Positions 1-7,705 are shown, counted from the stretch's first letter. The stretch: DNA of 7,987 nt from an uncultured Lachnospiraceae bacterium (GCA_905236545.1 CAJOQO010000169.1:1-7987); one strand, 5' to 3'. Notes: generated by a model from the letters alone, not told the origin. Numbers and translations: made by a program.

Positions 1-2572
1 CCCGTAGGACATCCTCATCCGTCACGGTATCAAAGAATGACATCTGATGCAGATCAACCTCGTCCGCCTTTTTCCGTTTTCCCTTTTTCGACGGAGGCTG
101 TTCGGCCGGAACCGCCGCGTTCTCCGTGATATCATGCTCGCTCAGCTCTTCCGCGAGCTCCTTCGCGCGGAGGATCACGGTATCCGGCACCCCTGCCAGC
201 CGCGCAACCTGGATCCCGTAGCTGCGGTCTGCGCCTCCCTTCACGATCTTGCGCAGGAACACGATATCGTCGCCCTTTTCCCGGACGGCAATACAATAGT
301 TATTCACTCCGGGGATCTTTCCCTCCAGCTCGGTCAGCTCATGATAATGCGTCGCAAAGAGCGTCTTCGCCCCGATCAGCTTCGGATCCGCGATATGCTC
401 TACGACTGCCCAGGCGATCGACAGCCCGTCATAGGTCGAGGTCCCTCTGCCGATCTCATCAAGGATCAGCAGAGAATTCCGGGTCGCCTGACGCAGAATC
501 AGCGCGACCTCGCTCATCTCCACCATGAAGGTGGACTGCCCGCTGGCCAGGTCATCGGAAGCGCCGACCCGGGTAAAGATTCGGTCAACAACGCCGATAC
601 TGGCGGACGCGGCCGGGACAAATGACCCGATCTGCGCCATCAGCACGATCAGGGCGGTCTGCCTCATATAGGTGGACTTTCCTGCCATGTTCGGGCCGGT
701 AATGATGCTGACCCGGTTTTTCCGGTTATCAAGAACCGTATCGTTCGGTACAAAGAGCTCGCCGCCCGCCATCTGCTCCACGACAGGATGGCGCCCGTCC
801 CTGATATCGATCACCCCGCGGCTGTTGATTTTCGGACGGACATAACGGTTTTGCTCCGCCGCACAGGCGAGGGACGCAAAAACGTCAACCCCCGCGACAG
901 CCCGCGCGGTTTTCTGGATACGGGAAATATGGGAAGCGATCTCTTCCCGGATCTGTACAAACAGTTCATATTCCAGCGTATTAAGCCTGTCCGACGCCCC
1001 GAGAATCGTCTCCTCCAGTTCCTTCAGCTCCGGCGTGATATATCGTTCGGCATTGACCAGAGTCTGCTTGCGCATGTAGGTTTCGGGAACCTGGTCCCGG
1101 AAGCTGTTCGGCACTTCAAGATAATACCCGAAGACCTTGTTGAACTTCAGCTTCATCCTGGTGATTCCGGTCTGTTCCCTCTCCCTCTTCTCCACATCTG
1201 CCAGCCAGCTTTTTCCGTCTCTGGCCGCGGCGCGGAGCCTGTCAACCTCCTCGTTATATCCGTCGCGGATGAACCCCGCTTCCCGGATCACCACAGGCGG
1301 ATCGTCGATGATGGATCCGGCGATAAGGCCGCAGATATCCTTCAGCTCGTCGATCTCCTCCCTGATCCGGTCGAGCAGGGGAGATGAAAACTCCGTCAGT
1401 GCCCTGCGGATCGGCGGAAGCATCTCCAGTGATGTGCGGAACGCGATCAGGTCCCGCGGATTCGCGGTGCGGTAAGCGATCCTGGAGACCAGCCGCTCCA
1501 GATCGTAGACCGGCTGAAGATATTCCCGGATCTCCTCACGCGTGATCGCGTTCCGGCACATCTGGGATACCGCCTCCAGCCTCAGCTCGATTTCCTCCGG
1601 ATCGATCAGCGGCTGCTCCAGAAACGAACGGAGCATCCGGGCCCCCATTGCCGTCTTCGTGCGGTCAAGCACCCACAGCAGAGAACCTCTTCTGGCCTTC
1701 TCCCGCATCGTCTCCGTCAGCTCAAGGTTTCGCCTCGTGAAGGTGTCGAGCACCATGTATTTCCCGATGGTGTAGGGGGTGATCTGCGTCAGATTGCCGG
1801 GCTCCGATTTCTGTGTCTCGGTCAGATAGCGCAGAACCGCTCCGGCCGCGATCGATCCGCACTCCATGTCGCCAAGGCCGATCCCCTGCAGGGACTGCAC
1901 ATGAAAATGATCAAGGATAGCCTGCCTGCATCCCTCCGCGTCAAAATAAGAAGTGTCCAGCGGAAAGATTGCCGCGCCTTCCGTATCGTGGATCTCGTTC
2001 AGATCGAAGCCGGACATCTGCATGGCCTCGTTGCAGATAATCTCCGCCGGCTGATAGCGCAGGATCTCATCCCGAAGCCGCCTGCGCGAATCCGCTTCCG
2101 TCACAAAAAACGCGCCCGTGGTGATATCGACGGATGAGATGCCGAACAGGCCTGAGAGATAGACGATGCTCATCAGGTAATTGTTTTTTCCGGCATCCAG
2201 TGCGGAGGTGAGATTCGTCCCCGGCGTCGCGATCCGTACGACCTCCCGCTTTACCAGCCCTTTCGCCAGCTTCGGATCCTCCACCTGCTCGCAGATCGCG
2301 ACTTTGTGGCCATACGCTACCAGCCGGTTCAGATATCCGTCCACAGAATGATAGGGAACCCCGCACATGGGGGCTCTTTCCTCCAGGCCGCATTCCTTCC
2401 CGGTCAGCGTGATCTCCAGTTCTCTGGAAACCAGGATGGCGTCATCAAAGAACATTTCATAGAAATCGCCCAGACGGTAAAACAGAATACAGTCCGCATA
2501 CTGCCGCTTCGTCTCGACATACAGTTTCATCATCGGCGACAGGCGGCTGATATCAACCTCATCCAGAAGCAT
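1..2572 (-). CDS. mutS: DNA mismatch repair protein MutS (C-terminal end beyond window)
   Basis: MutS recognises base mismatches and small loops in DNA and uses ATP to signal to MutL. I read the minus strand in frame from 2584 to the window edge and met no stop, so about 857 residues are present and only a short C-terminal tail should be missing. The mismatch-binding motif GDFYEMF is at residues 35-41, with the Phe37-Tyr38-Glu39 that intercalates and contacts the base. The connector and lever/clamp regions follow. The ATPase has Walker A GPNMAGKST (residues 626-634, bases 671-697) and Walker B LLILDE with Asp705-Glu706 (bases 455-460), followed by GRGTSTYDG. A Lys-rich linker (KKGKRKK) leads to the C-terminal MSFFD segment. 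I chose the ATG at 2572 because GGAG lies 6 bases upstream; the in-frame ATG at 2584 has no visible ribosome binding site. The gene follows miaB by 34 bases, the usual clostridial order, in which mutL normally comes next. Confidence 0.97.
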   Translation of the reverse strand, partial: MLLDEVDISRLSPMMKLYVETKRQYADCILFYRLGDFYEMFFDDAILVSRELEITLTGKECGLEERAPMCGVPYHSVDGYLNRLVAYGHKVAICEQVEDPKLAKGLVKREVVRIATPGTNLTSALDAGKNNYLMSIVYLSGLFGISSVDITTGAFFVTEADSRRRLRDEILRYQPAEIICNEAMQMSGFDLNEIHDTEGAAIFPLDTSYFDAEGCRQAILDHFHVQSLQGIGLGDMECGSIAAGAVLRYLTETQKSEPGNLTQITPYTIGKYMVLDTFTRRNLELTETMREKARRGSLLWVLDRTKTAMGARMLRSFLEQPLIDPEEIELRLEAVSQMCRNAITREEIREYLQPVYDLERLVSRIAYRTANPRDLIAFRTSLEMLPPIRRALTEFSSPLLDRIREEIDELKDICGLIAGSIIDDPPVVIREAGFIRDGYNEEVDRLRAAARDGKSWLADVEKREREQTGITRMKLKFNKVFGYYLEVPNSFRDQVPETYMRKQTLVNAERYITPELKELEETILGASDRLNTLEYELFVQIREEIASHISRIQKTARAVAGVDVFASLACAAEQNRYVRPKINSRGVIDIRDGRHPVVEQMAGGELFVPNDTVLDNRKNRVSIITGPNMAGKSTYMRQTALIVLMAQIGSFVPAASASIGVVDRIFTRVGASDDLASGQSTFMVEMSEVALILRQATRNSLLILDEIGRGTSTYDGLSIAWAVVEHIADPKLIGAKTLFATHYHELTELEGKIPGVNNYCIAVREKGDDIVFLRKIVKGGADRSYGIQVARLAGVPDTVILRAKELAEELSEHDITENAAVPAEQPPSKKGKRKKADEVDLHQMSFFDTVTDEDVLR

Positions 2573-2578
2573 GGGATT

Positions 2579-2582
2579 CTCC
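2579..2582 (-). promoter_or_regulatory. Ribosome binding site deciding the mutS start
   Basis: GGAG is 6 bases upstream of the ATG at 2572. It overlaps the alternative in-frame ATG at 2584, which argues for the downstream start. Confidence 0.65.
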
Positions 2583-2606
2583 ATTTCGTAAACTGATCGC
2601 TGCCGT

Positions 2607-4106
2607 TTAAACCGTTTCCGCGCGTTCGGGCGCAATGGTGCCGGTATAGTAGAAACCATGCGCCTTCGTTAGCCTGACATCGCAGATCGTCCCGATCAGG
2701 CTCCGGTCTCCCGGAAAATGCACTACGAGATTGTGAGGCGTGCGCCCTGTCACGAAGCCTTTTTCCTGCCGGTTCAGATCTTCCACCAAAACGCTCTGAA
2801 CGGTTCCCTCAAACCGGGAGGAACGTCTGCGGCCGATGTCCTGTACTTCTTTCAGGAGACGGTCAAACCGTTCATGCGCCGTCTCATCGCTCACCTGGCC
2901 CTCCATGGACGCGGCCGGTGTCCCGGTCCGTTTCGAATACAGAAACGTAAAAGCCGAGTCATATTCAACACGGCGCACCAGATCGAGCGTATCCAGGAAG
3001 TCCTCTTCCGTTTCGCCCGGGAATCCTACGATCAGGTCCGTCGAAAGGGACAGATCGGGAATCGCTGCGCGAAGCCGCTCCACAAGTTCAAGGTAGGACT
3101 CTTTCGTATAGTGCCGGTTCATCAGGCGAAGAAGCCTTGAGGATCCGCTCTGAACCGGCAGATGCAGGTGCGGACAGATCTTTGCGGAATTCTTCATGAC
3201 TTCAATCAGGCCGTCCGACAGATCCTTCGGATGAGAGGTCATGAAACGGATCCGCCTGATCCCGTCCACCTTTTCCGCTTCCTCGAGAAGCTTTGCAAAG
3301 GTGATCCCGTCATCGAGCCCTTTTCCGTAGGAATTGACATTCTGGCCAAGAAGCATGACCTCGACAACTCCGTCCGCCGCCAGAGCTTCGATCTCCCGGA
3401 GGATCTCCCTCGGCTCCCTGCTCTTCTCCCGCCCGCGCACATAAGGCACGATGCAGTAGGTGCAGAAATTGTTGCAGCCGAACATGATATTGACGCCGCT
3501 CTTAAAGGGATAGGTTCTCTCTGCGGGCAGGTTCTCGACAATCGCGTCTGTGCCGTCCACGACATCGATGATCTGTTCATCCGACATCAGGCAGGCACAC
3601 AGAAGCTCTGCGAAACGATGGAGATTGTGGGTGCCGAACACCAGGCTGACATAGCGGTACTTCTGCCGGATCCTCTCGATCTCATCCTTCTCCTGCATCA
3701 TGCAGCCGCACAGCACGATCTTCATGGAAGGATTCTTCTTCCTGAGGGTGCTGAGCGATCCGAGGCGTCCGTAAAGGCGCTCATTTGCATTCTCGCGGAC
3801 AGTGCAGGTGTTATAGAGAACGAGATCCGCCTCTTCCTTTTCCGTCCGGGAAAAGCCTGCGAGCATGAGGATCCCCCGCAGCTTTTCCGAATCCCGCTCA
3901 TTCATCTGGCACCCGAAGGTTACCACATGAAAAGTCGGCTGCCTGCCCGTTTCCTTCTCCTTTTCCAGAACAAGCTGGCGGCACCGGTTGATAAAGAAAG
4001 CCTGCCGAAGAGAGCCGTCTGTGACAGGCGGCTCTTTCATGGCAGATGTCTCTCTCAGCATCTGCCGGAATTCTTCGGATTCATAAACAGTATGATTCAT
4101 CTGCAT
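2607..4106 (-). CDS. miaB: tRNA-2-methylthio-N6-dimethylallyladenosine synthase MiaB
   Basis: MiaB is a radical SAM methylthiotransferase that converts i6A37 to ms2i6A37 in tRNAs reading UNN codons, using two [4Fe-4S] clusters. The 499-residue protein carries all expected parts. The N-terminal UPF0004 domain (about 57-165) has cluster ligands Cys66 (FGCQMNERDSE), Cys101 (NTCTVRENA) and Cys135 (CGCMMQ). The radical SAM domain (about 205-375) has Cys211, Cys215 and Cys218 in GCNNFCTYCIVPYVRG. A C-terminal TRAM domain spans about 432-495. The N-terminal stretch of about 55 residues before the first domain is of a kind seen in clostridial MiaB proteins. The start is uncertain: ATG codons at 4106 and 4100 both lack a ribosome binding site, and an in-frame TGA lies a short way upstream, so the true start is at or below 4106. 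Its product needs a prior dimethylallylation by MiaA, which is not in the window. Confidence 0.97.
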   Translation of the reverse strand: MQMNHTVYESEEFRQMLRETSAMKEPPVTDGSLRQAFFINRCRQLVLEKEKETGRQPTFHVVTFGCQMNERDSEKLRGILMLAGFSRTEKEEADLVLYNTCTVRENANERLYGRLGSLSTLRKKNPSMKIVLCGCMMQEKDEIERIRQKYRYVSLVFGTHNLHRFAELLCACLMSDEQIIDVVDGTDAIVENLPAERTYPFKSGVNIMFGCNNFCTYCIVPYVRGREKSREPREILREIEALAADGVVEVMLLGQNVNSYGKGLDDGITFAKLLEEAEKVDGIRRIRFMTSHPKDLSDGLIEVMKNSAKICPHLHLPVQSGSSRLLRLMNRHYTKESYLELVERLRAAIPDLSLSTDLIVGFPGETEEDFLDTLDLVRRVEYDSAFTFLYSKRTGTPAASMEGQVSDETAHERFDRLLKEVQDIGRRRSSRFEGTVQSVLVEDLNRQEKGFVTGRTPHNLVVHFPGDRSLIGTICDVRLTKAHGFYYTGTIAPERAETV

Positions 4107-4198
4107 ATTATATTTGATAAAAGGCCGGTCAGGTCACTTCCGTCTAAAGACAATGACATTGACCATGAACAGAAACAGAAACCGACTCCCAGCGGCCG
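4107..4198 (-). promoter_or_regulatory. Intergenic region before miaB with a -10-like box
   Basis: This 92-base gap separates the flippase stop from the miaB ATG. On the minus strand a perfect TATAAT (4112-4107) touches the ATG at 4106. No good -35 box is present; the closest is GTGACC at 4137-4132, four matches with a 19-base spacer. The gap also holds a tandem GGTCA pair on the plus strand (4127-4136) with its complement TGACC at 4160-4164, and a CAATG-A-CATTG palindrome (4151-4161). No ribosome binding site for miaB is visible. A promoter that starts transcripts at or near the start codon is possible but unproven. Confidence 0.3.
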
Positions 4199-5920
4199 TT
4201 ACCGCAGCAGTCCCATTTTCCGGAACAGCCCGACCAGAACATCTCCCTTCGGCAGCCTGCGCATCTCCGGCTCCGTCAGGCCGCGGAACGCGACCAGCGA
4301 GATCAGATAGATGATGATGCCGCACAGGATCGCGAGGATCGTAGCGAAGGAATTGCCAAACACCTTGTTCAGGACGTACCAGATCGCGTAGCACCCGAAC
4401 GCCATTATGATCGACGAGATAAGCGGGATGAGGTAGGTTTTCTTCAGATCCTGCTGATAATAGATAAACCTGCGAATCGAAAGCGCGTTCAGGATACAGA
4501 CAACAAGCGCGAAGACCGCGTTTGAGTAGAGAACGGCGTAGATATTCAGATTCAGGTAACGAAGCATCACAACCAGCGCAATCACATGGATCACCAGCGC
4601 GACAGCGTTATGGATCAGAGGCTCCCTGAGGCGGCCCAGTCCCTGCAGGATCGCGGTTGTCAGCGTGCTGAGCGCGTAGAGTATAATCACGGCAGCGCCC
4701 GCCTGCATGATCCCGCCGGAAAGAGGCATGCCGGAATCAGGATGGAACAGCATCTGGATAATCGGTCCGCCGAGCGCCGCCATGCCAAATGCGCAGGGGA
4801 TCGTTACGATCATGGTATAGCGCGTGGAGGAATGGACGGTTCTGACAGCGGAAGCCTTATCCTTCGCGGCAACCGCCGCGGTCAGGGAAGGCACGACAGC
4901 CGGTCCCAGGGAAGAGGCCAGGGACAGAGGCACATTCATCAGGACACGGAAACGCCCCGTATAGATTCCCCAGATGGTGGCGTACTGCTTCTCGGTATAG
5001 TTCTGGCTCTTCAGGATCGCGTTAAAGATTCCCTGGTCCAATACGTTTGAAATGTTGTAGACCAGCGTGGAAAGGATGATCGGAAGAATGGTCAGAATCA
5101 GGATTCTGTACAGATAACGGGAGGATTCCCTCTTCAGGGTCCGGTCCTTTCTGACTGCGTGACGGAACCTGCGGTTAAACCGTGCATACAGATACATCAT
5201 GAACAGAAGCGCGATCGTGACGGACGCAACGGTACCGAAGGTTGCGCCGGCAGCGCCCCAGCCGGGGGCGACCAGTTCATTTTCCCCCTGCAGGACCAGG
5301 CTTTTCCCGTAGTCCATCAGCACCCAGGCGCCCCAGATGGAGACCAGGGCGTTGACGATCTGCTCGATCACCTGCGAGAGCGCGGTGGGAACCATGTTGG
5401 AAAACCCCTGGAAGAATCCCCGGAATACGCCCGTTATCGCGAAGATCAGGATGACAGGCGCCAGAACACGCAGACCGTATTTCGCATATTCGACATTCAT
5501 TACATATTTCGTAAGAACGCCGGCAAACGCATATGTGACCAGCGCCAGGATCGCGCCGGACAGAACGGCAAAGCGCATCGAACAGAGAAACACCCTGTTC
5601 GCGTTGCGCATCTCCCCCTTCTGGATGCGTTCGCTCATCAGACGGGAAACGGCAAGCGGAAGACTGAAGGAAGAGATCATGAGAATGATGGAATAGATCT
5701 CATTGGCGGTGGAATAATAGCTGTTTCCCACATCCCCGAGAATATTGAACAGAGGGATACGGTAAAGAAGCCCGATAATTTTTGCAATAATCGAGGCAGC
5801 CGCGAGGATCGTTCCCTGAATGAGAACGTTCTTCGCGGTGTTATCCCCTGCTATTTTTTTGTCCGGAGCGGAAGATAAGCTCTTATCTTCCGCCGCATCC
5901 TTCTCTTCCAGGTCTGCCAC
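4199..5920 (-). CDS. SpoVB/YtgP(MurJ)-type polysaccharide or lipid-linked precursor flippase
   Basis: This 573-residue integral membrane protein belongs to the MOP exporter superfamily, polysaccharide transporter branch (SpoVB-like). Relatives such as B. subtilis YtgP (MurJ) flip lipid II, and SpoVB acts in spore cortex synthesis. I count about 14 hydrophobic segments, the number typical of this superfamily: near residues 31-53, 72-92, 112-138, 149-169, 181-203, 223-247, 270-290, 325-348, 366-391, 402-427, 434-455, 460-480, 494-516 and 522-546. The family-like signature FRGFFQGFSNMVPTALSQV (166-184 region), followed by IEQ, is clear, as is PLAVSRLMSE near 88-97. About 30 charged, acidic residues precede the first helix and look cytoplasmic. 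The start is GTG, supported by GAGG 7 bases upstream (5928-5931). Whether the substrate is lipid II, a capsular unit or a sporulation precursor cannot be settled from sequence, so I give no symbol. It follows the DUF3048 gene by 59 bases. Confidence 0.88.
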   Translation of the reverse strand: MADLEEKDAAEDKSLSSAPDKKIAGDNTAKNVLIQGTILAAASIIAKIIGLLYRIPLFNILGDVGNSYYSTANEIYSIILMISSFSLPLAVSRLMSERIQKGEMRNANRVFLCSMRFAVLSGAILALVTYAFAGVLTKYVMNVEYAKYGLRVLAPVILIFAITGVFRGFFQGFSNMVPTALSQVIEQIVNALVSIWGAWVLMDYGKSLVLQGENELVAPGWGAAGATFGTVASVTIALLFMMYLYARFNRRFRHAVRKDRTLKRESSRYLYRILILTILPIILSTLVYNISNVLDQGIFNAILKSQNYTEKQYATIWGIYTGRFRVLMNVPLSLASSLGPAVVPSLTAAVAAKDKASAVRTVHSSTRYTMIVTIPCAFGMAALGGPIIQMLFHPDSGMPLSGGIMQAGAAVIILYALSTLTTAILQGLGRLREPLIHNAVALVIHVIALVVMLRYLNLNIYAVLYSNAVFALVVCILNALSIRRFIYYQQDLKKTYLIPLISSIIMAFGCYAIWYVLNKVFGNSFATILAILCGIIIYLISLVAFRGLTEPEMRRLPKGDVLVGLFRKMGLLR

Positions 5921-5927
5921 TTGAATA

Positions 5928-5931
5928 CCTC
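5928..5931 (-). promoter_or_regulatory. Ribosome binding site of the GTG-started flippase gene
   Basis: GAGG lies 7 bases upstream of the GTG at 5920 and supports that non-ATG start. Confidence 0.65.
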
Positions 5932-5940
5932 AAAGTTCTA

Positions 5941-5963
5941 AGGAGCTGTTTCAAACAGCTCCT
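5941..5963 (-). other. Perfect inverted repeat (hairpin) between DUF3048 gene and flippase gene
   Basis: The arms 5941-5951 and 5953-5963 are exact reverse complements of 11 bases around a single central base, so an RNA hairpin with 8 to 9 stable pairs and a loop of a few bases is expected. On the transcribed strand the stem is followed by TAGAACTTTG, not by a run of U, so a classical terminator is unlikely. A T6 run (5968-5973 complement) lies before the stem, close to the DUF3048 stop. The hairpin ends 9 bases before the GAGG of the flippase gene. It could protect the upstream message from 3' decay or affect flippase translation. Confidence 0.7.
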
Positions 5964-5979
5964 GATCAAAAAATCCGGA

Positions 5980-7137
5980 TCAGCCAAGGCTGTCGATGAT
6001 GCTGGTATCGATGGAGGGATCATCAGAGATCACAACCCTGGGATCATCCTGATTGCGCACGATCTCAACGAAGGTCTTGCCCGGGTTGAGCCTGATCTCA
6101 TTGCCGTTTGCGTCATAATAACGGGTTACATTGAAATCGCATTCGCGCACATCCCACGAGCAGTTCGGTGTGGTGATGGTTGTCTCGATCGGATCGTCGG
6201 CACTCCAGTTTTCCTTCTTCCAGGTGATCTTCTCAGCGCGGCCGTTGGTGATAAACCATCCGGTTCCGCCGTCATATCCGTTGACCGGGTCAGTCCACAG
6301 ATAATGCTCATCCGCCAGCTGGGACGGGCATTCCTGGATAATGATATTCTTATAGGAAAGCTGCTGTCCGTTCAGATGATCGATCTGCGGAGATCCGAAC
6401 TCGGAGCGGTAATACAGGCCATCCGCTTCATTGTAATCGAAACGGGCATGATTGTAGGTGAATCCCGGAATGACAACCTTCGCGATCTGCCCGTTGTCAA
6501 GCGTAACCGTCTCTCCTTCCGGAGCAAACTGATAATGCCCGTTGTAGCCTTCCGCGTAGGTGGTCTTCCAGTCAGAGCTCTTGATCACACCATCGAGAAG
6601 CTCTTTGTTGGTATAGATACCGGTAACCCCTTCATGATCCCTGATATAGGCTGCGCTGCCGTCATGAAGCTGATATTCCTGTCCGCTTTCCCCGTAAGGA
6701 ATGCCTGCGATATCATCGGTGGTATCAAGCTGGAGAATCGGAACCGCATATACCACCTGTCCGTAATGTCCGTAATGTGCGTTGAATTCCCGTGCGAAAT
6801 ATACATAATAGGGTCTGCAGGAACGGATCGGCATCACCATGGAAACGCCTTCCAGGTTTTCAAAGATCCCCATCAGACGGGTGATCGCACCTTCCACCAT
6901 CGCCTCATACATGACATCCGCGTTGCTGGTGCCGTTCTGCCACTCAACCGCGTCGGCATCGTTTTCGATCATCAGCGCGGTCGGCCTGGTCCGTCCGATC
7001 GAGGACGGTACGGTCTTGCCTGTCAGAAAGCTGACGCAGGTGTCCCCGGCAGCCTCTTCCGCCCATACGCATGTTCCGAATGCCGAAACTGCCATGATGC
7101 CTGCCGCGCATGCGGCTGCTACTCTCATTTTGTTCAT
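5980..7137 (-). CDS. Secreted DUF3048 (YerB-family) protein
   Basis: The function of this family is not established; B. subtilis YerB is its best-known member and is annotated as a lipoprotein. The 385-residue protein here starts with a Sec signal peptide: Lys3 and Arg5, a hydrophobic core at about 6-22, and a likely signal peptidase I site after VWA at residue 26. Cys23 is preceded by FGT, a poor lipobox, so a secreted form seems more likely than a lipoprotein. The N-terminal DUF3048 domain has RPTALMIEND (51-60), ADVMYEAMVEGAITRLMGIF (73-92) and PIRSCRPYYVYFAREFNAHYGH (103-124). The C-terminal DUF3048_C part has GTGWFITNGRAEKITW (291-306) and a final NPGKTFVEIV (351-360), followed by a short acidic tail. 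Five cysteines (34, 107, 270, 326, 333) remain after cleavage, unusual for a surface protein unless some form disulfides. The start has a strong AGGAG 6 bases upstream. Its flippase neighbour points to a cell envelope role, which is inference. Confidence 0.9.
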   Translation of the reverse strand: MNKMRVAAACAAGIMAVSAFGTCVWAEEAAGDTCVSFLTGKTVPSSIGRTRPTALMIENDADAVEWQNGTSNADVMYEAMVEGAITRLMGIFENLEGVSMVMPIRSCRPYYVYFAREFNAHYGHYGQVVYAVPILQLDTTDDIAGIPYGESGQEYQLHDGSAAYIRDHEGVTGIYTNKELLDGVIKSSDWKTTYAEGYNGHYQFAPEGETVTLDNGQIAKVVIPGFTYNHARFDYNEADGLYYRSEFGSPQIDHLNGQQLSYKNIIIQECPSQLADEHYLWTDPVNGYDGGTGWFITNGRAEKITWKKENWSADDPIETTITTPNCSWDVRECDFNVTRYYDANGNEIRLNPGKTFVEIVRNQDDPRVVISDDPSIDTSIIDSLG

Positions 7138-7143
7138 ACTGTA

Positions 7144-7148
7144 CTCCT
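7144..7148 (-). promoter_or_regulatory. Strong ribosome binding site of the DUF3048 gene
   Basis: AGGAG lies 6 bases before the ATG at 7137, the best ribosome binding site of any gene in the window, and it fixes that start. Confidence 0.85.
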
Positions 7149-7151
7149 TTC

Positions 7152-7166
7152 AGAGCCTGCGGCTCT
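7152..7166 (-). other. Small hairpin in the leader of the DUF3048 gene
   Basis: A 6-base perfect stem (AGAGCC / GGCTCT) with a 3-base loop lies between ybeY and the DUF3048 gene and ends just before the AAAGGAG ribosome binding site. It may influence translation or RNA processing. It is short and could be chance. Confidence 0.45.
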
Positions 7167-7186
7167 ACCCCTGTTAATAAGTTATA

Positions 7187-7192
7187 CTCCTT
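7187..7192 (-). promoter_or_regulatory. Orphan Shine-Dalgarno-like AAGGAG just after ybeY
   Basis: AAGGAG appears 9 bases after the ybeY stop, but no ATG, GTG or TTG follows at a usable distance. An ATT 8 bases downstream would open a 14-codon frame whose TGA overlaps the DUF3048 ATG. This could be a vestige, a leader peptide with an unusual start, or chance. Confidence 0.3.
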
Positions 7193-7201
7193 ATGCGGTG
7201 C

Positions 7202-7705
7202 TCAGCGTGGAATCCCGGCTCGATCCATGATCTGTCTCTGCCGGTTTTCCATCTGTATCCGCTCATCCTCCTCCATATGGTCATATCCAACCAGATGAAG
7301 CAGGCTGTGTGCGATAAGAAATGCGAATTCTCTCCGTTCACTGTGCCCATAATCCCGGGCCTGGGAGATGACCCGTTCCGTGTTTACCACAATGTCTCCC
7401 AGGAGCAGCTCTCCCGTTCCGGGATCAAATGCACTGCAGTCATTGTCATGAAACGCACAAAAGTCAGCAGGAGAGGGAAACTCCTGCATCGGAAAAGACA
7501 ATACATCTGTAGGTGAATCGATCTGCCGGAACCGGCTGTTCATCTCACGGATCCTCTCACTGTCCGTGAGGAGGACATTCACCTGTATTTCAAAGGGGCA
7601 GCCGGTCACATCAAGACCTGCCCTGATGACTTTCTCTGCCAGAGATTCTGCGCTCTCTCCCAGATCGGGAATGATCTCTGTCTCGCTTTCGAAGTTCAGT
7701 GTCAT
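7202..7705 (-). CDS. ybeY: Endoribonuclease YbeY (rRNA maturation factor)
   Basis: YbeY is a zinc-dependent single-strand endoribonuclease involved in 16S rRNA 3'-end maturation and ribosome quality control. The 167-residue protein has the family's zinc motif [11 protein letters not shown] near the C terminus, with His133, His137 and His143 as metal ligands. Upstream are [15 protein letters not shown] (59-73), which holds the conserved Arg60, and [10 protein letters not shown] (99-108). Length matches the family. I chose the ATG at 7705 because the product then begins [11 protein letters not shown], the usual clostridial YbeY N terminus; an in-frame ATG at 7726 would add seven residues (MRHTRRN) with no better binding site. 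Neither start has a good Shine-Dalgarno, which fits translation coupled to the upstream phoH gene: the first 95 bases of ybeY lie within phoH in another frame. PhoH and YbeY adjacency is widely conserved. Confidence 0.95.
   Translation of the reverse strand: MTLNFESETEIIPDLGESAESLAEKVIRAGLDVTGCPFEIQVNVLLTDSERIREMNSRFRQIDSPTDVLSFPMQEFPSPADFCAFHDNDCSAFDPGTGELLLGDIVVNTERVISQARDYGHSERREFAFLIAHSLLHLVGYDHMEEDERIQMENRQRQIMDRAGIPR

Noticed and set aside
47..2596. Many short plus-strand and off-frame minus-strand open frames across 1-2600
   Set aside because: The minus strand carries one uninterrupted mutS frame through this whole stretch, checked codon by codon; the others are shadows.
3162..4310. 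A 382-codon open frame on the plus strand opposite miaB
   Set aside because: It is antisense to a fully motif-supported miaB, has no recognisable domain and runs through the flippase 3' end; long shadow frames are expected in GC-rich coding DNA.
5159..5878. A 239-codon plus-strand frame opposite the flippase
   Set aside because: Its composition (rich in Arg, Asp, Gln, His) is the mirror of hydrophobic codons on the other strand, so it is a shadow.
5941..5963. The hairpin as an intrinsic terminator
   Set aside because: Neither strand has a U-run after the stem, so it was listed as a structure of unknown role.
6304..7230. A 308-codon open frame on the plus strand opposite the DUF3048 gene
   Set aside because: It is the complement of a well-supported secreted protein gene, with no domain or signal of its own.
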